Notes under the pieces: model-generated
Seen by the model: only the letters and a program-made list of their open reading frames with translations
Databases searched by the model: none
What the model was told of the DNA's origin: nothing
Made by a program: the position numbers and the translations under genes
Source of the DNA: Oscillospiraceae bacterium
Lineage (GTDB): Bacteria; Bacillota; Clostridia; Oscillospirales; Oscillospiraceae
Length of the DNA: 44,924 nt
NCBI GenBank assembly: GCA_017436035.1
Contig: JAFSDV010000002.1
Location: forward strand, 1 to 44,924
Reading direction: 5' to 3'
In this document: positions 6,472 through 14,766 of the stretch, in pieces
How the letters are laid out: each line of letters begins with the position of its first letter
Position numbering within the stretch: the first letter of the stretch is position 1

Positions 6472-7257
6472 TCACACATAGCGGTCGATGACCACGGATA
6501 TTCGGCCTTTTTTTGTCTGACCGTTGACGCTGCGGAGCTTCATTTTTCCAAGTCCTCGAACAGAAACAGTTGCACCCTCGGAAATGGCTTTGTCCGGCTT
6601 TTCACAGGGAAGTCCGTTGATGGCTGCCTTTCCGGATAGGATGTATTGGGCTGCCTGACTGCGGGCGATCCGGAAACCGCTGCTGATGATACTGTCCAGC
6701 CGCAGGGACGCAAGGGTATCTGTAATCTGTTTTGTTTCCGGTTCCGGAACGGAAACGTCGGAAAGCTCAATCCTATTTAGGTGCAAAGGGGTTCTGCCGG
6801 CAGCAGTTAGATTCTGCAGTATAAAAGGCGCGATCTGCGTTGTTACAAAAAAGTCACAGCTTCCTGCTCCAACACATATGTCACCTACAGTTTCTCTGGC
6901 GATTCCTGCGCCCATTAATGCGCCAAGTAAATCCCGGTGGGTAAGTGCGCGGTCTTCGTAAAATGATGCCCGCAGACACACAAGAGGAGCATCTGCGCCC
7001 AGCAAGGAGCTCTCATCTAAATATTCCGGCAGATAAACCAGCATCTGTCGCTCAGCACCCTCATAGCCGCCAAAGGCTGTTAAACCGTCAATCTGTCCGA
7101 AAAGATAACGGGATAGTTCCAGTTCCCGGGGCGACAGAAAGCAGGTGTTAGCGGTTATGTTTTTTCGTATACCTGAATGGATTTTATCCCAAATTTTCGC
7201 AAGAAGCAGCTTGTCCTCCGGTGTTTGGGCAATTTTTTCAATTTGATTTCGGTTCAT
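6472..7257 (-). CDS. YlmH-family S4-domain RNA-binding protein
   Basis: This 261-residue protein belongs to the YlmH group, known in Firmicutes for division-linked and ribosome-rescue roles. An N-terminal YlmH-type domain covers about 1-170 (for example GGYEGAERQML and GDICVGAGSCDFFV). An S4 RNA-binding domain covers about 180-245, with LDSIISSGFRIARSQA, the SGKAAINGLP turn and EGATVSVRGLGKMKL. The start at 7257 matches the family start MNRNQIEK and follows GGTGA. In-frame sequence further upstream overlaps the divergent promoters and is not coding-like. Unlike Bacillus it is not next to divIVA or sepF; it is followed by the DUF896 gene. Confidence 0.9.
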   Translation of the reverse strand: MNRNQIEKIAQTPEDKLLLAKIWDKIHSGIRKNITANTCFLSPRELELSRYLFGQIDGLTAFGGYEGAERQMLVYLPEYLDESSLLGADAPLVCLRASFYEDRALTHRDLLGALMGAGIARETVGDICVGAGSCDFFVTTQIAPFILQNLTAAGRTPLHLNRIELSDVSVPEPETKQITDTLASLRLDSIISSGFRIARSQAAQYILSGKAAINGLPCEKPDKAISEGATVSVRGLGKMKLRSVNGQTKKGRISVVIDRYV

Positions 7258-7272
7258 AGAATCACCAAAGCT

Positions 7273-7300
7273 ATTATAACACGCAATTTGTCCAATGCAA
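7273..7300 (-). promoter_or_regulatory. ylmH promoter
   Basis: On the minus strand TTGCAT (7300-7295) and TATAAT (7278-7273) are 16 bases apart. It faces away from the flavoprotein promoter, with only 11 bases between the two -35 boxes. Confidence 0.75.
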
Positions 7301-7311
7301 GGAAGTTTTTC

Positions 7312-7340
7312 TTGTTTCTGATGGAACGTTGCAGTATAAT
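7312..7340 (+). promoter_or_regulatory. Promoter of the flavoprotein pair
   Basis: TTGTTT (7312-7317) and a perfect TATAAT (7335-7340) are 17 bases apart. The GGAGGTG ribosome-binding site follows at 7351. Confidence 0.75.
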
Positions 7341-7362
7341 AGTGGAAAAAGGAGGTGTCGGT

Positions 7363-8577
7363 ATGATCGTGGGCATTGTTGGCGGCGGCGCATCCGGTAT
7401 GGCGGCGGCACTTGCTGCAGCTGAGAATCAGAAGGTGCAAGTCATACTGATGGAAAGACAGACACGAGTGGGCAGAAAGCTGCTTTCTACGGGAAACGGA
7501 CGCTGCAATCTGTCCAATATCCATGCGCTGGAGCGCGGATATTACGGCACAGAACCGGAATTCTGCCTGCCGGCATTAAGGGCGTTTGATCCGGAAGCAA
7601 CGCTGAAATGGTTTCAGTCTTTAGGGCTTTTTACAGTTGTTGAGGAATCAGGACGGGTATATCCCTATTCCGATCAGGCAAACTCAGTCGTGGATATGCT
7701 GCGGCTGGCGTTGAATAAGCCGAATATTCAGGTTAAAACCGGCTTCGATGCACAAAAGATTCGAAAAGACGGTGATGGCTTTTCGGTTTCTGACGGTGAG
7801 GAGACAGTTCGATGTAATAAACTGATCGTAGCGTGCGGTGGATTGGCAGGTACGAAGCTTGGGGGATCAATGGCAGGGTATAAGCTGCTGTCGAAGCTTG
7901 GACACAATAGCACACGATTGCGTCCTGCGTTGGTCCAGATCAAGTCGGATTGGACCGGTTTGACGGCACTGAAGGGTGTGCGAACCAACTGCCATGTGAA
8001 GATTTTTTGTGATGGCAGGCTGTTTAACCAAAGCCGCGGAGAACTGCAGTTTACCCAATATGGGCTGTCCGGTCCTGTGATCTTTGAAATATCCAGAGAT
8101 GTATGTTACGGACCGGGCAAATGGAGCTGTGAGTTGGATTTTCTGCCTGAGATTTCTAAAGATGCACTGAAACAGGAATTGAAGCAGCGTCAGCAGCGCC
8201 GGATGCCTGTGGAAGAGCTTTTGACCGGAATCCTGCACAACCGTTTGGGACGGGTGTTGACCAAAGCGGCAGGGGTTAAAGGTAAGCAGTGGACCGGAGA
8301 ACTGAACGATCAGGAACTGGAAGCGGTTTGCATTGGGGTAAAGGGTTTTGAGATAGCCTTATCTGAACCTATGGGGATGGACCATGCCCAGGTGACGGCA
8401 GGCGGTGTGCTGACAGAGCAGTTCGATCCGCAGACGATGGAAAGCCGTTTGATGCCCGGGCTGTACGCCTGCGGTGAGGTGCTGGACATTGACGGTGACT
8501 GCGGTGGGTATAACCTGCAATGGGCATGGAGTTCCGGACGTTGTGCCGGGTTGCATGCAGGAAAGGGTACGGTATGA
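7363..8577 (+). CDS. BaiN/HI0933-family FAD-dependent oxidoreductase
   Basis: This 404-residue cytosolic flavoprotein has the N-terminal dinucleotide-binding motif GIVGGGASGMAAA (about 4-16). The family signature GRKLLSTGNGRCNLSN follows at about 45-60, and the C-terminal FAD segment is GDCGGYNLQWAWSSG. Together these define the HI0933/YhiN group, one member of which (BaiN) was linked to bile-acid reduction. Its physiological substrate here cannot be inferred. The ATG at 7363 follows GGAGGTG by 5 bases and opens directly into the Rossmann fold. It overlaps the next flavoprotein gene by four bases (ATGA), so translation is probably coupled. Confidence 0.9.
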   Translation: MIVGIVGGGASGMAAALAAAENQKVQVILMERQTRVGRKLLSTGNGRCNLSNIHALERGYYGTEPEFCLPALRAFDPEATLKWFQSLGLFTVVEESGRVYPYSDQANSVVDMLRLALNKPNIQVKTGFDAQKIRKDGDGFSVSDGEETVRCNKLIVACGGLAGTKLGGSMAGYKLLSKLGHNSTRLRPALVQIKSDWTGLTALKGVRTNCHVKIFCDGRLFNQSRGELQFTQYGLSGPVIFEISRDVCYGPGKWSCELDFLPEISKDALKQELKQRQQRRMPVEELLTGILHNRLGRVLTKAAGVKGKQWTGELNDQELEAVCIGVKGFEIALSEPMGMDHAQVTAGGVLTEQFDPQTMESRLMPGLYACGEVLDIDGDCGGYNLQWAWSSGRCAGLHAGKGTV

Positions 8578-10154
8578 TACGAATACGTGAAATATCCATG
8601 CCGCCTGAGCATTCGGCGGCGCAGCTTTCCTATGAAGCTGCCCGGGTGCTGAAGATCGAGAGCTCCAAGATCCGGCAGGTGCGGCTTGTGCGCCGCTCAG
8701 TGGATGCCCGAAAGAAACCGGATATTCGGATTGTTTATACTGTAGATGTTGCGGTGGATGGCAATGAGGCAAAGATCCTGAAGCGTTGTAAAAGCAAACG
8801 GGCAGCCATCGCCCCGGTGTCTTATTATAAACTTCCAAAACCTTCAGGCGTACCGGAAAAACGGCCGGTTATAGTCGGTTTTGGTCCGGCGGGTATGTTC
8901 GCAGCTTTGGTGCTGTCTATGGCGGGTCTGCGACCGCTGGTGCTGGAGCGGGGAGAAGATGCACAGTCCCGCTTTGAAAGGGTACAGCAGTTTTGGAAAA
9001 CCGGTGTGCTGGACCAGAAGAGCAATGTGCAGTTCGGGGAAGGCGGTGCAGGCACATTTTCTGATGGCAAGCTGAATACAGGCTTAAACAATCCCCGGAT
9101 TGGCTGGGTTTTGGAGCAGCTTGCCGCCGCAGGCGCGGGGGAGGAGATCCTGTTTGATGCCAAGCCTCATATTGGCACAGATGTACTTCTTACAGTTGTG
9201 CAGAACATTCGACAGCGGATCCTTGAGCTGGGCGGTACAGTGCGTTTCTGCTCCCAGGTAACAAAACTGTTTCATCATGATGGGCATATAAGCGGATTGG
9301 AGATCAATGGCGCGGAGCGGATCGATTGCGACAAGGTCATCCTTGCCATTGGTCACAGCGCCAGAGATACATTTGAAATGCTGTATGAAACCGGTGTTCC
9401 TATGGAGCGAAAGCCCTTTGCTATGGGGGTGCGGATCGAGCATTTACAGGAACGGATCAATATGGCGCAGTATGGAACTGATGACCCGGTGCTGCCGCCG
9501 GCGGATTATAAGCTGGTGAAGCATTTAGACGGGGAAACAGTGTATTCCTTTTGTATGTGTCCCGGTGGCTATGTAGTCGGAGCCGCTTCTGAAGAAGGCA
9601 GAGTAGTGACCAACGGTATGAGCTATGCGGACCGGGCGGGGATCAATGCCAATGCCGCGTTACTGGTAGGTCTTGATCCCGAGGATTTTCCCGGAGAAGG
9701 ACCGCTGGCGGGGATGTATTGGCAAAGACAGCTGGAGGAAACGGCATTTCAAACCGGTGGCAGTAATTATTATGCGCCTGTCCAGCGCGTCGGTGATTTT
9801 TTAGCGGGCAGAGCCAGTACCGGTCCTGGGGCGGTGAAGCCCACATACAGGCCTGGCGTTGCATGGTGCGATCTGCATGGAGTTTTGCCTGAGAAAATCA
9901 CCTCTGCACTGTCTAAGGCATTGCCGTTACTGGAGGGAAGTCTAAAGGGCTTTTCTGACCCGGATGCGGTGCTGACTGCGCCTGAAACACGAAGCTCCAG
10001 CCCGGTGCGGATTCTGCGGGACGACAACAAGCAGTCTGTGGGGATAGCGGGACTGTATCCGGCCGGTGAGGGCGCAGGATATGCGGGTGGCATCATGTCC
10101 GCTGCAGTTGATGGAATCCTTTGCGCAGAATCGGTGATCAGCCAAGTTTTATAG
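8574..10154 (+). CDS. COG2509-type FAD-dependent dehydrogenase
   Basis: This 526-residue flavoprotein begins with a small alpha/beta domain (about 1-90) that has many basic residues around KSKRAAI. A Rossmann FAD domain then starts at about 99 with VIVGFGPAGMFAA. VQFGEGGAGTFSDGKLNTG and the C-terminal GAGYAGGIMSAAVDG are typical of the COG2509 group. The family is widespread in anaerobic Firmicutes and has no firmly known substrate. The start at 8574 overlaps the stop of the upstream flavoprotein (ATGA) and is preceded by AAAGGG. The pair is one operon and ends at a hairpin. Confidence 0.88.
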   Translation: MIRIREISMPPEHSAAQLSYEAARVLKIESSKIRQVRLVRRSVDARKKPDIRIVYTVDVAVDGNEAKILKRCKSKRAAIAPVSYYKLPKPSGVPEKRPVIVGFGPAGMFAALVLSMAGLRPLVLERGEDAQSRFERVQQFWKTGVLDQKSNVQFGEGGAGTFSDGKLNTGLNNPRIGWVLEQLAAAGAGEEILFDAKPHIGTDVLLTVVQNIRQRILELGGTVRFCSQVTKLFHHDGHISGLEINGAERIDCDKVILAIGHSARDTFEMLYETGVPMERKPFAMGVRIEHLQERINMAQYGTDDPVLPPADYKLVKHLDGETVYSFCMCPGGYVVGAASEEGRVVTNGMSYADRAGINANAALLVGLDPEDFPGEGPLAGMYWQRQLEETAFQTGGSNYYAPVQRVGDFLAGRASTGPGAVKPTYRPGVAWCDLHGVLPEKITSALSKALPLLEGSLKGFSDPDAVLTAPETRSSSPVRILRDDNKQSVGIAGLYPAGEGAGYAGGIMSAAVDGILCAESVISQVL

Positions 10155-10164
10155 GATGATTAAA

Positions 10165-10199
10165 GACCCCCATGCAGGGCAACGCCCTGTATGGGGGTC
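10165..10199. terminator. Hairpin terminator between convergent genes
   Basis: GACCCCCATGCAGGGC pairs with GCCCTGTATGGGGGTC (one G-T) around AAC. It lies between the flavoprotein operon and the minus-strand DUF1294 gene. T tracts are short on both sides, so termination may be partial. Confidence 0.65.
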
Positions 10200-10206
10200 G
10201 ATATAT

Positions 10207-10476
10207 TTAAGAAAGAAGCGGTCCTAAAGACAAAATCAAAACCGCAACGATGACCTGCACAGCGAAAATGAACGGCAGTCCCAAATAGAATTTAGGGTGT
10301 TTGGTTTTATGCCGGGCAATGCGCATACCGGCAATGGTGCCCAGACTGCCGCCTAAAATTGCCGTAGCGATCAATGTGGATTCCGGAATACGCCAACGAT
10401 TTTTTTGCGCTTTTCGCTTGTCTGCAAGCATAAGTACAAATCCAAGCGCATTGATTAAGAATAGGTAAACAAGCAT
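10207..10476 (-). CDS. DUF1294 family membrane protein
   Basis: This 89-residue protein has an N-terminal transmembrane helix followed by the family motif ADKRKAQKNRWRIPE at about 18-32. A glycine-rich segment (AILGGSLGTIAGMRIARHKTKHPKF) and a C-terminal hydrophobic helix follow. This is the full-length stand-alone form of DUF1294; elsewhere the domain can be fused to a cold-shock domain. Function is unknown. The start at 10476 follows AAAGGA by 8 bases. It is transcribed away from the lipoprotein gene, with only 31 bases between the two starts, so any promoters must overlap the coding regions. Confidence 0.85.
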   Translation of the reverse strand: MLVYLFLINALGFVLMLADKRKAQKNRWRIPESTLIATAILGGSLGTIAGMRIARHKTKHPKFYLGLPFIFAVQVIVAVLILSLGPLLS

Positions 10477-10507
10477 TGTTTGATCCTTTCGGAGGGGAGC
10501 GTTAAAA

Positions 10508-11029
10508 GTGAAAAAATGTTGGATATTGATGATCGCTCTGCTGTTTTTGACCGGCTGCGGAGCGCAGGAGACCTTTGAGAAGGTGTCCGATGTGTATGTT
10601 CAACCTGTTTCGTCAATTATACAGCAGGTGATTTTGGATATACCGGACGATGCCGGTATAGAGGTTTTGCAAAGTGCGGATTCGGGAAAAATCTATCTGT
10701 GTGACGGCTATACAATCACTGTTCAGACTATGGTATCAGGAGATCTGGATAAAACCGTTCGCACTGTTACCGGTTATGGAGCGAAGGAATTGGAGCTTTT
10801 GCAGACCCGTCAAAGCGGACTTAAAAAATATGAATGTGTTTGGTCTGCGGCAGGTGAGGCGGAAACGCAGATTGGAAGAGCGTGTATTTTAGATGACGGA
10901 GATTACCATTATGTGGTTACAGTTATGGCGGGGGAATCTGTGGCCGGTACGCTGCGGCAGACCTGGCAGGAGCTGTTTGCGTCCTTCCGGCTGCTGGGTG
11001 CCGATGTGGAGCTTAATACTGGTTCATAG
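10508..11029 (+). CDS. Predicted lipoprotein of unknown function
   Basis: This 173-residue protein starts with a lipoprotein signal: KK, a hydrophobic stretch, then the lipobox LTGC with the lipidated Cys at residue 17. The mature part is a small acidic extracytoplasmic domain with no family I recognise. It contains a pattern of alternating beta strands (GKIYLCDGYTITVQT, DYHYVVTVMAGESV). Translation starts at GTG 10508, ten bases after GGAGGGG; there is no better ATG. Its last 17 bases overlap the 3' end of the convergent WYL regulator gene, so the two stops lie inside each other. Confidence 0.75.
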   Translation: MKKCWILMIALLFLTGCGAQETFEKVSDVYVQPVSSIIQQVILDIPDDAGIEVLQSADSGKIYLCDGYTITVQTMVSGDLDKTVRTVTGYGAKELELLQTRQSGLKKYECVWSAAGEAETQIGRACILDDGDYHYVVTVMAGESVAGTLRQTWQELFASFRLLGADVELNTGS

Positions 11030-11990
11030 CCTCCAGACAAAGCTTCTTGCATTGCTCGGTCACATCTGCCGGATATAAAATTTTTGCCTTGCTGCCAAAG
11101 CCGATGACCCAGCTTAAAAACATCGGGGAGACAGCGACCTTAACTGTAAAGTTAAAATGCTCCTCGCCATCCGGGATCAGCATGGTATCTTTTCCAAACC
11201 GGTCGATCACCACATTGATTAAGCTTCTGTGAAAGCGCAATTTTACGTCGGTCGTATCGCCGGAGTACATTTGGAAGAGCCTGTTGGCGTGATCGTGAAG
11301 GGCTTTTCCTGTCAGCTCCGGACAGGGCTGACGGCTTTCTTCCAGCAGGCGGATGTCAGTGATCCGGTCTACGCGGTACGAAGTGACACCGTGCCGCTCT
11401 GACAGAGCGAGCAGATAACAGTTTTCATTGTCCTGACACAGACCGTAAGGGCTTGCAATATATTCTTTTTCCCGGTAGCGGCGGGCAGGACCAAGATCCC
11501 AGTCAAAATAGCGGAAGGTGATCTGCCGGTTTTGTGTAATAGCTTCCTGAATAGCATCTACATTGTAATAAATAGATTCATTCATGCTTTTTACCCGACC
11601 GGATACCAACACGGTCCGTTTCATCAGACGGGCATCCTGTTCGTTGCATTGAGCGCAGAGCTTTTCAATCAGCTCATGGGATTTCTTTTCTGTCAGGTAA
11701 CGGCTGGACTGGACTGCATCGATCAGTAGCTTCAGCTCCGGAAGCTCGAAGTTGCGGGATGCGATATAGTAACCGCCGTTTTTTCCCGGAACAGATACAA
11801 TGTCCACACCGTAATCCTGGAGCGCGGCTATATCGGAATAGACGGTTTTTCGGTCGCAGGAGATCCGGTGCTGCCGGTCCAGCATAGAGATCAGCTCCGA
11901 TGCTCGAACCAAATGGTTTTCATGGGAATTTTTTTCGAGATAATCCAAAATATAAAAGATCTTCAGCTTTTGATTATCGGTTTTTGGCAT
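11013..11990 (-). CDS. HTH-WYL domain transcriptional regulator
   Basis: This 325-residue regulator has a DeoR-like winged helix at about 1-80 (SCDRKTVYSDIAALQDYG is the recognition region). A WYL sensor domain follows at about 135-215 (ITFRYFDWD, SPYGLCQDNENCYLLAL, YRVDRIT), then a C-terminal WCX region. WYL regulators commonly sense nucleic-acid or nucleotide ligands, but the ligand here is unknown. The start at 11990 follows GGAGGT by 7 bases. Its promoter overlaps the word CAATACAGGTATT, which recurs in the promoter of the BspA-like gene near 31889, so it may regulate both itself and that gene (inference). Confidence 0.9.
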   Translation of the reverse strand: MPKTDNQKLKIFYILDYLEKNSHENHLVRASELISMLDRQHRISCDRKTVYSDIAALQDYGVDIVSVPGKNGGYYIASRNFELPELKLLIDAVQSSRYLTEKKSHELIEKLCAQCNEQDARLMKRTVLVSGRVKSMNESIYYNVDAIQEAITQNRQITFRYFDWDLGPARRYREKEYIASPYGLCQDNENCYLLALSERHGVTSYRVDRITDIRLLEESRQPCPELTGKALHDHANRLFQMYSGDTTDVKLRFHRSLINVVIDRFGKDTMLIPDGEEHFNFTVKVAVSPMFLSWVIGFGSKAKILYPADVTEQCKKLCLEAMNQY

Positions 11991-12028
11991 AACAGCACCT
12001 CCGTATGATCATAAGTCCCGCAAACTGT

Positions 12029-12066
12029 CAATACAGGTATTATAACACATCTGCACCAGTAGGCAA
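12029..12066 (-). promoter_or_regulatory. WYL regulator promoter with operator-like word
   Basis: On the minus strand TTGCCT (12066-12061) and a perfect TATAAT (12044-12039) are 16 bases apart. The 13-base word CAATACAGGTATT at 12029-12041 overlaps the -10. Its dyad core is AATAC-AG-GTATT, and the same 13 bases occur in the promoter of the BspA-like gene. Confidence 0.65.
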
Positions 12067-12082
12067 ATATAAATTTCTTAAA

Positions 12083-12152
12083 GCAAACAGCAAACCGGCA
12101 GAAGAAAACACGAAGCGTGTTTTTCTCTGCCGGTTTGCTGTTTGCATTTTTT
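12083..12152 (+). terminator. Orphan long hairpin followed by a T run
   Basis: A 30-base inverted repeat with only a two-base mismatch (left arm 12083-12112, right arm 12116-12145, loop AAG) ends in six T on the plus strand. It looks like a strong plus-strand terminator, but no plus-strand gene ends nearby; the last one stops at 11029. It may end an antisense or small RNA across the WYL gene, or insulate the divergent units. Confidence 0.55.
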
Positions 12153-12191
12153 CTGAAGATGTGATAATCTGTATGGAAAGGAAGTGGTATG

Positions 12192-13019
12192 ATGTTATAT
12201 ATTGGATGTCACCTGTCTGCTTCGGCAGGAAATCTGGCGATGGTGGAAACTGCAAAGTCTATTGGCGCGAATACCTTTGCATTTTTTACCCGCAACCCCC
12301 GGGGCAGCAAGGCAAAAGAGGAAGATCCGGCGGACTGTGCCCGGGCGGTCCAAGCTCTTGCGGATGAACAATTTGGCAAGCTGGTGGCCCATGGCGCATA
12401 CACAATGAATTTGTGTACTGCCGATGCAGGAGCAAGAGCTTTTGCGGCGGAACTATTAAAAGATGATCTGCGCCGTATGGCGGCGCTGCCCGGAAACTAC
12501 TACAATTTTCATCCCGGCTGCCATGTAGGGCAGGGAAGTGACATAGGAATCAGCCAGATCTGCGATGCGCTGAAAAAGGCCTTGGAGCCGAACTACCCTG
12601 TAACGGTGCTTTTGGAAACCATGGCAGGGAAAGGCAGTGAGATCGGTGGAACATTTGAGGAACTGCGGCATATTTTGGATGGTGTTGGAAATGATCAGGT
12701 GGGCGTGTGTCTGGACAGCTGCCATATTTACGATGCAGGTTATGACATTGTAAATGATCTTGATGGAGTGTTGGCGGAATTTGACCGGGTGATCGGACTT
12801 GACAGGCTGAAAGCACTGCACCTGAATGATTCTAAAAACCCCTTTTCAAGCCATAAGGACCGGCATGAATGTCTTGGCGCAGGCAGCTTAGGAATTGAGA
12901 CCTTCCGGAAAATTGTGAACCATCCACGGCTTAAAGCTCTGCCGATGATTCTGGAAACCCCCAATGATCTTCCGGCTTATGCCAAGGAGATCGCGCTGCT
13001 GCGGCAGCTGGAAGAATAA
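12192..13019 (+). CDS. nfo: Endonuclease IV (AP endonuclease)
   Basis: This DNA-repair enzyme cuts at abasic sites and belongs to the trinuclear zinc AP endonuclease 2 family. It has 275 residues, the usual size. Metal and active-site segments are present in order: IGCHLS, VAHGAY, NFHPG, ETMAGKG, CLDSCHIYDAGYD, LHLNDSK, HKDRHECLGAG and ETP. Two ATG codons are adjacent (12189 and 12192). The second is preferred because it leaves 7 bases after AAAGGAAG and matches the usual MLYIGCHLS start. The FHA-SEDS gene follows after 37 bases, so a common transcript is likely. Confidence 0.95.
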   Translation: MLYIGCHLSASAGNLAMVETAKSIGANTFAFFTRNPRGSKAKEEDPADCARAVQALADEQFGKLVAHGAYTMNLCTADAGARAFAAELLKDDLRRMAALPGNYYNFHPGCHVGQGSDIGISQICDALKKALEPNYPVTVLLETMAGKGSEIGGTFEELRHILDGVGNDQVGVCLDSCHIYDAGYDIVNDLDGVLAEFDRVIGLDRLKALHLNDSKNPFSSHKDRHECLGAGSLGIETFRKIVNHPRLKALPMILETPNDLPAYAKEIALLRQLEE

Positions 13020-13056
13020 AAAACAGAAAGAACACTTATAGCAAGGAGGTGGCGAT

Positions 13057-14766
13057 ATGACGGATTTGTTGAATGCAGAGCCAACTTATATTTATGTATA
13101 TATCGGATTTCTCCGTTACATCGCCCCTGTACTGGCGGTAATTTTGCTTTTTCGGTGTATAAAGCCCTTGTTGACCTTTCGCCGTGAGCCGGAGATTTGG
13201 GCATGGCTTTGCCTTTCTGACGGAACAAAGCTGCCCATCACCCACTGGGAAAACGTGATCGGTCGCAGTAAGCGCAGCGATATCGTCATCAACGCAGCAA
13301 CAGTATCCAAGACCCACGGCGTTTTGACACGCTATGATGACGGAAGCTGGTCTATAGCTGATACAGATTCATCCGACGGTATTTTGGTAAACGGAGAAAA
13401 AATAGATATTCAGGCATTGCAGCCGGAGGATGTAATTACCATTGGCGGAATTGAAATGAAGCTGCAGCCTATTTCCCGCCGGCAGGAAGCCCAGCTTGCC
13501 AAGATGCGCACAAAGGGGTCTTCCTTTGTGACAGGTCTTTCCAATGTATTGCTTTTGACAGTGTTTCAGGTTCTGTGCTGTCTCGGTTATTTGATGGGTG
13601 GGCAGGCAGAAACTGCCCGGTCTGTATTGCTGGGGTTTGGCGGGATCGTGCTGAGTCAATGGCTGCTGCTGCTGTTTAATGTATGCATCCGCAGAACGTC
13701 CTTTGAAGTGGAGACTATTGCGTTTTTTCTGTGCACCATGGGTATGGCGGCAGTGGCGGCAGTTTGCCCGGAGGAAGCCCTGAAGCAGTTGCTTGCTATG
13801 GAGATCGGCCTTGCTGGATTTTTGGTCATCGGATGGGCACTGCGGGATCTTGAACGGGCGAAAAAGATCCGTTATTTGGCGGCGGTGGCAGGAATTGGAT
13901 TTCTGGTCATTACATTGCTGTTTGGAAAAGAATATTACGGCGCGAAAAACTGGCTGGTGATCGGCTCATTTTCTCTTCAGCCGTCAGAGTTGAGCAAGGT
14001 CTGCTTTGTTTTTGTAGGTGCTTCTGCGATGGACCGACTTGTGAAGAAGAGGAATCTGATTTTGTTCATTGTCTATTCCGTGGCGGTTTGCGGCTGTTTG
14101 GCACTGATGAACGATTTTGGAACAGCGCTGATTTTCTTTATTGCTTTTTTGGTTATTGCATATTTACGTTCCGGCAGTATTGGAACGCTGGCGCTGGCTC
14201 TGACAGCGCTGGGCTTTGCCGGTGTGGTGGCGCTGAAGATCGCACCGCACGCCTTGCAGCGGTTTGCTTCCTGGCGTCATATTTGGGAAGATCCTTTAGG
14301 CGCAGGCTATCAGCAGACCAAAGCGTTAATGTGTATGGCATCCGGTGGACTGTTGGGTATGGGACCTGGCAGGGGCTGGATGAAAAACGTATTTGCTGCC
14401 GACTCGGATGTGGTGATCGCAACGATTACTGAGGAGTGGGGATTGGTAATGACCGCAATGATTATTGTAAGTATTGCGGCGCTTGCTATTTTTACAGTAC
14501 GGTCCGCATCTGTAGGACGGAGCAGCTTCTATACCATCGGCGCGTGTACGGCTTCAAGCATTTTGGTGGCACAAACAATCCTGAACGCACTGGGTACAGT
14601 GGATGTGCTGCCGCTGACAGGTGTGACCTTTCCGTTCCTTTCCAACGGTGGTTCCAGTATGATCTGCGCTTGGGGACTGCTGGCTTTTGTAAAGGCGGCG
14701 GATACCCGGCAGAATGCCAGCTTTGCGGTGCGCTTGAATAAGGGGAGAGTGGACAGCCATGAATAG
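13057..14766 (+). CDS. FHA-domain fused FtsW/RodA-type (SEDS) glycosyltransferase
   Basis: This 569-residue membrane protein polymerises glycan strands from lipid II. A first transmembrane helix covers about 12-32. A cytosolic FHA phosphothreonine-binding domain covers about 60-137 with all hallmark residues: Gly-Arg 69-70, SKTH 84-87, and Asn-Gly 112-113. A SEDS core with about ten membrane helices follows, with FSLQPSELSK, MNDFGTALIFF (the usual catalytic-loop Asp) and the C-terminal TGVTFPFLSNGGSS. It overlaps the downstream PBP gene by 8 bases, the usual SEDS/class B PBP pairing. The FHA domain suggests control by a Ser/Thr kinase, none of which lies in this window. Whether it serves division, elongation or sporulation cannot be told. 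The ribosome-binding site AAGGAGGTG is strong. Confidence 0.92.
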   Translation: MTDLLNAEPTYIYVYIGFLRYIAPVLAVILLFRCIKPLLTFRREPEIWAWLCLSDGTKLPITHWENVIGRSKRSDIVINAATVSKTHGVLTRYDDGSWSIADTDSSDGILVNGEKIDIQALQPEDVITIGGIEMKLQPISRRQEAQLAKMRTKGSSFVTGLSNVLLLTVFQVLCCLGYLMGGQAETARSVLLGFGGIVLSQWLLLLFNVCIRRTSFEVETIAFFLCTMGMAAVAAVCPEEALKQLLAMEIGLAGFLVIGWALRDLERAKKIRYLAAVAGIGFLVITLLFGKEYYGAKNWLVIGSFSLQPSELSKVCFVFVGASAMDRLVKKRNLILFIVYSVAVCGCLALMNDFGTALIFFIAFLVIAYLRSGSIGTLALALTALGFAGVVALKIAPHALQRFASWRHIWEDPLGAGYQQTKALMCMASGGLLGMGPGRGWMKNVFAADSDVVIATITEEWGLVMTAMIIVSIAALAIFTVRSASVGRSSFYTIGACTASSILVAQTILNALGTVDVLPLTGVTFPFLSNGGSSMICAWGLLAFVKAADTRQNASFAVRLNKGRVDSHE

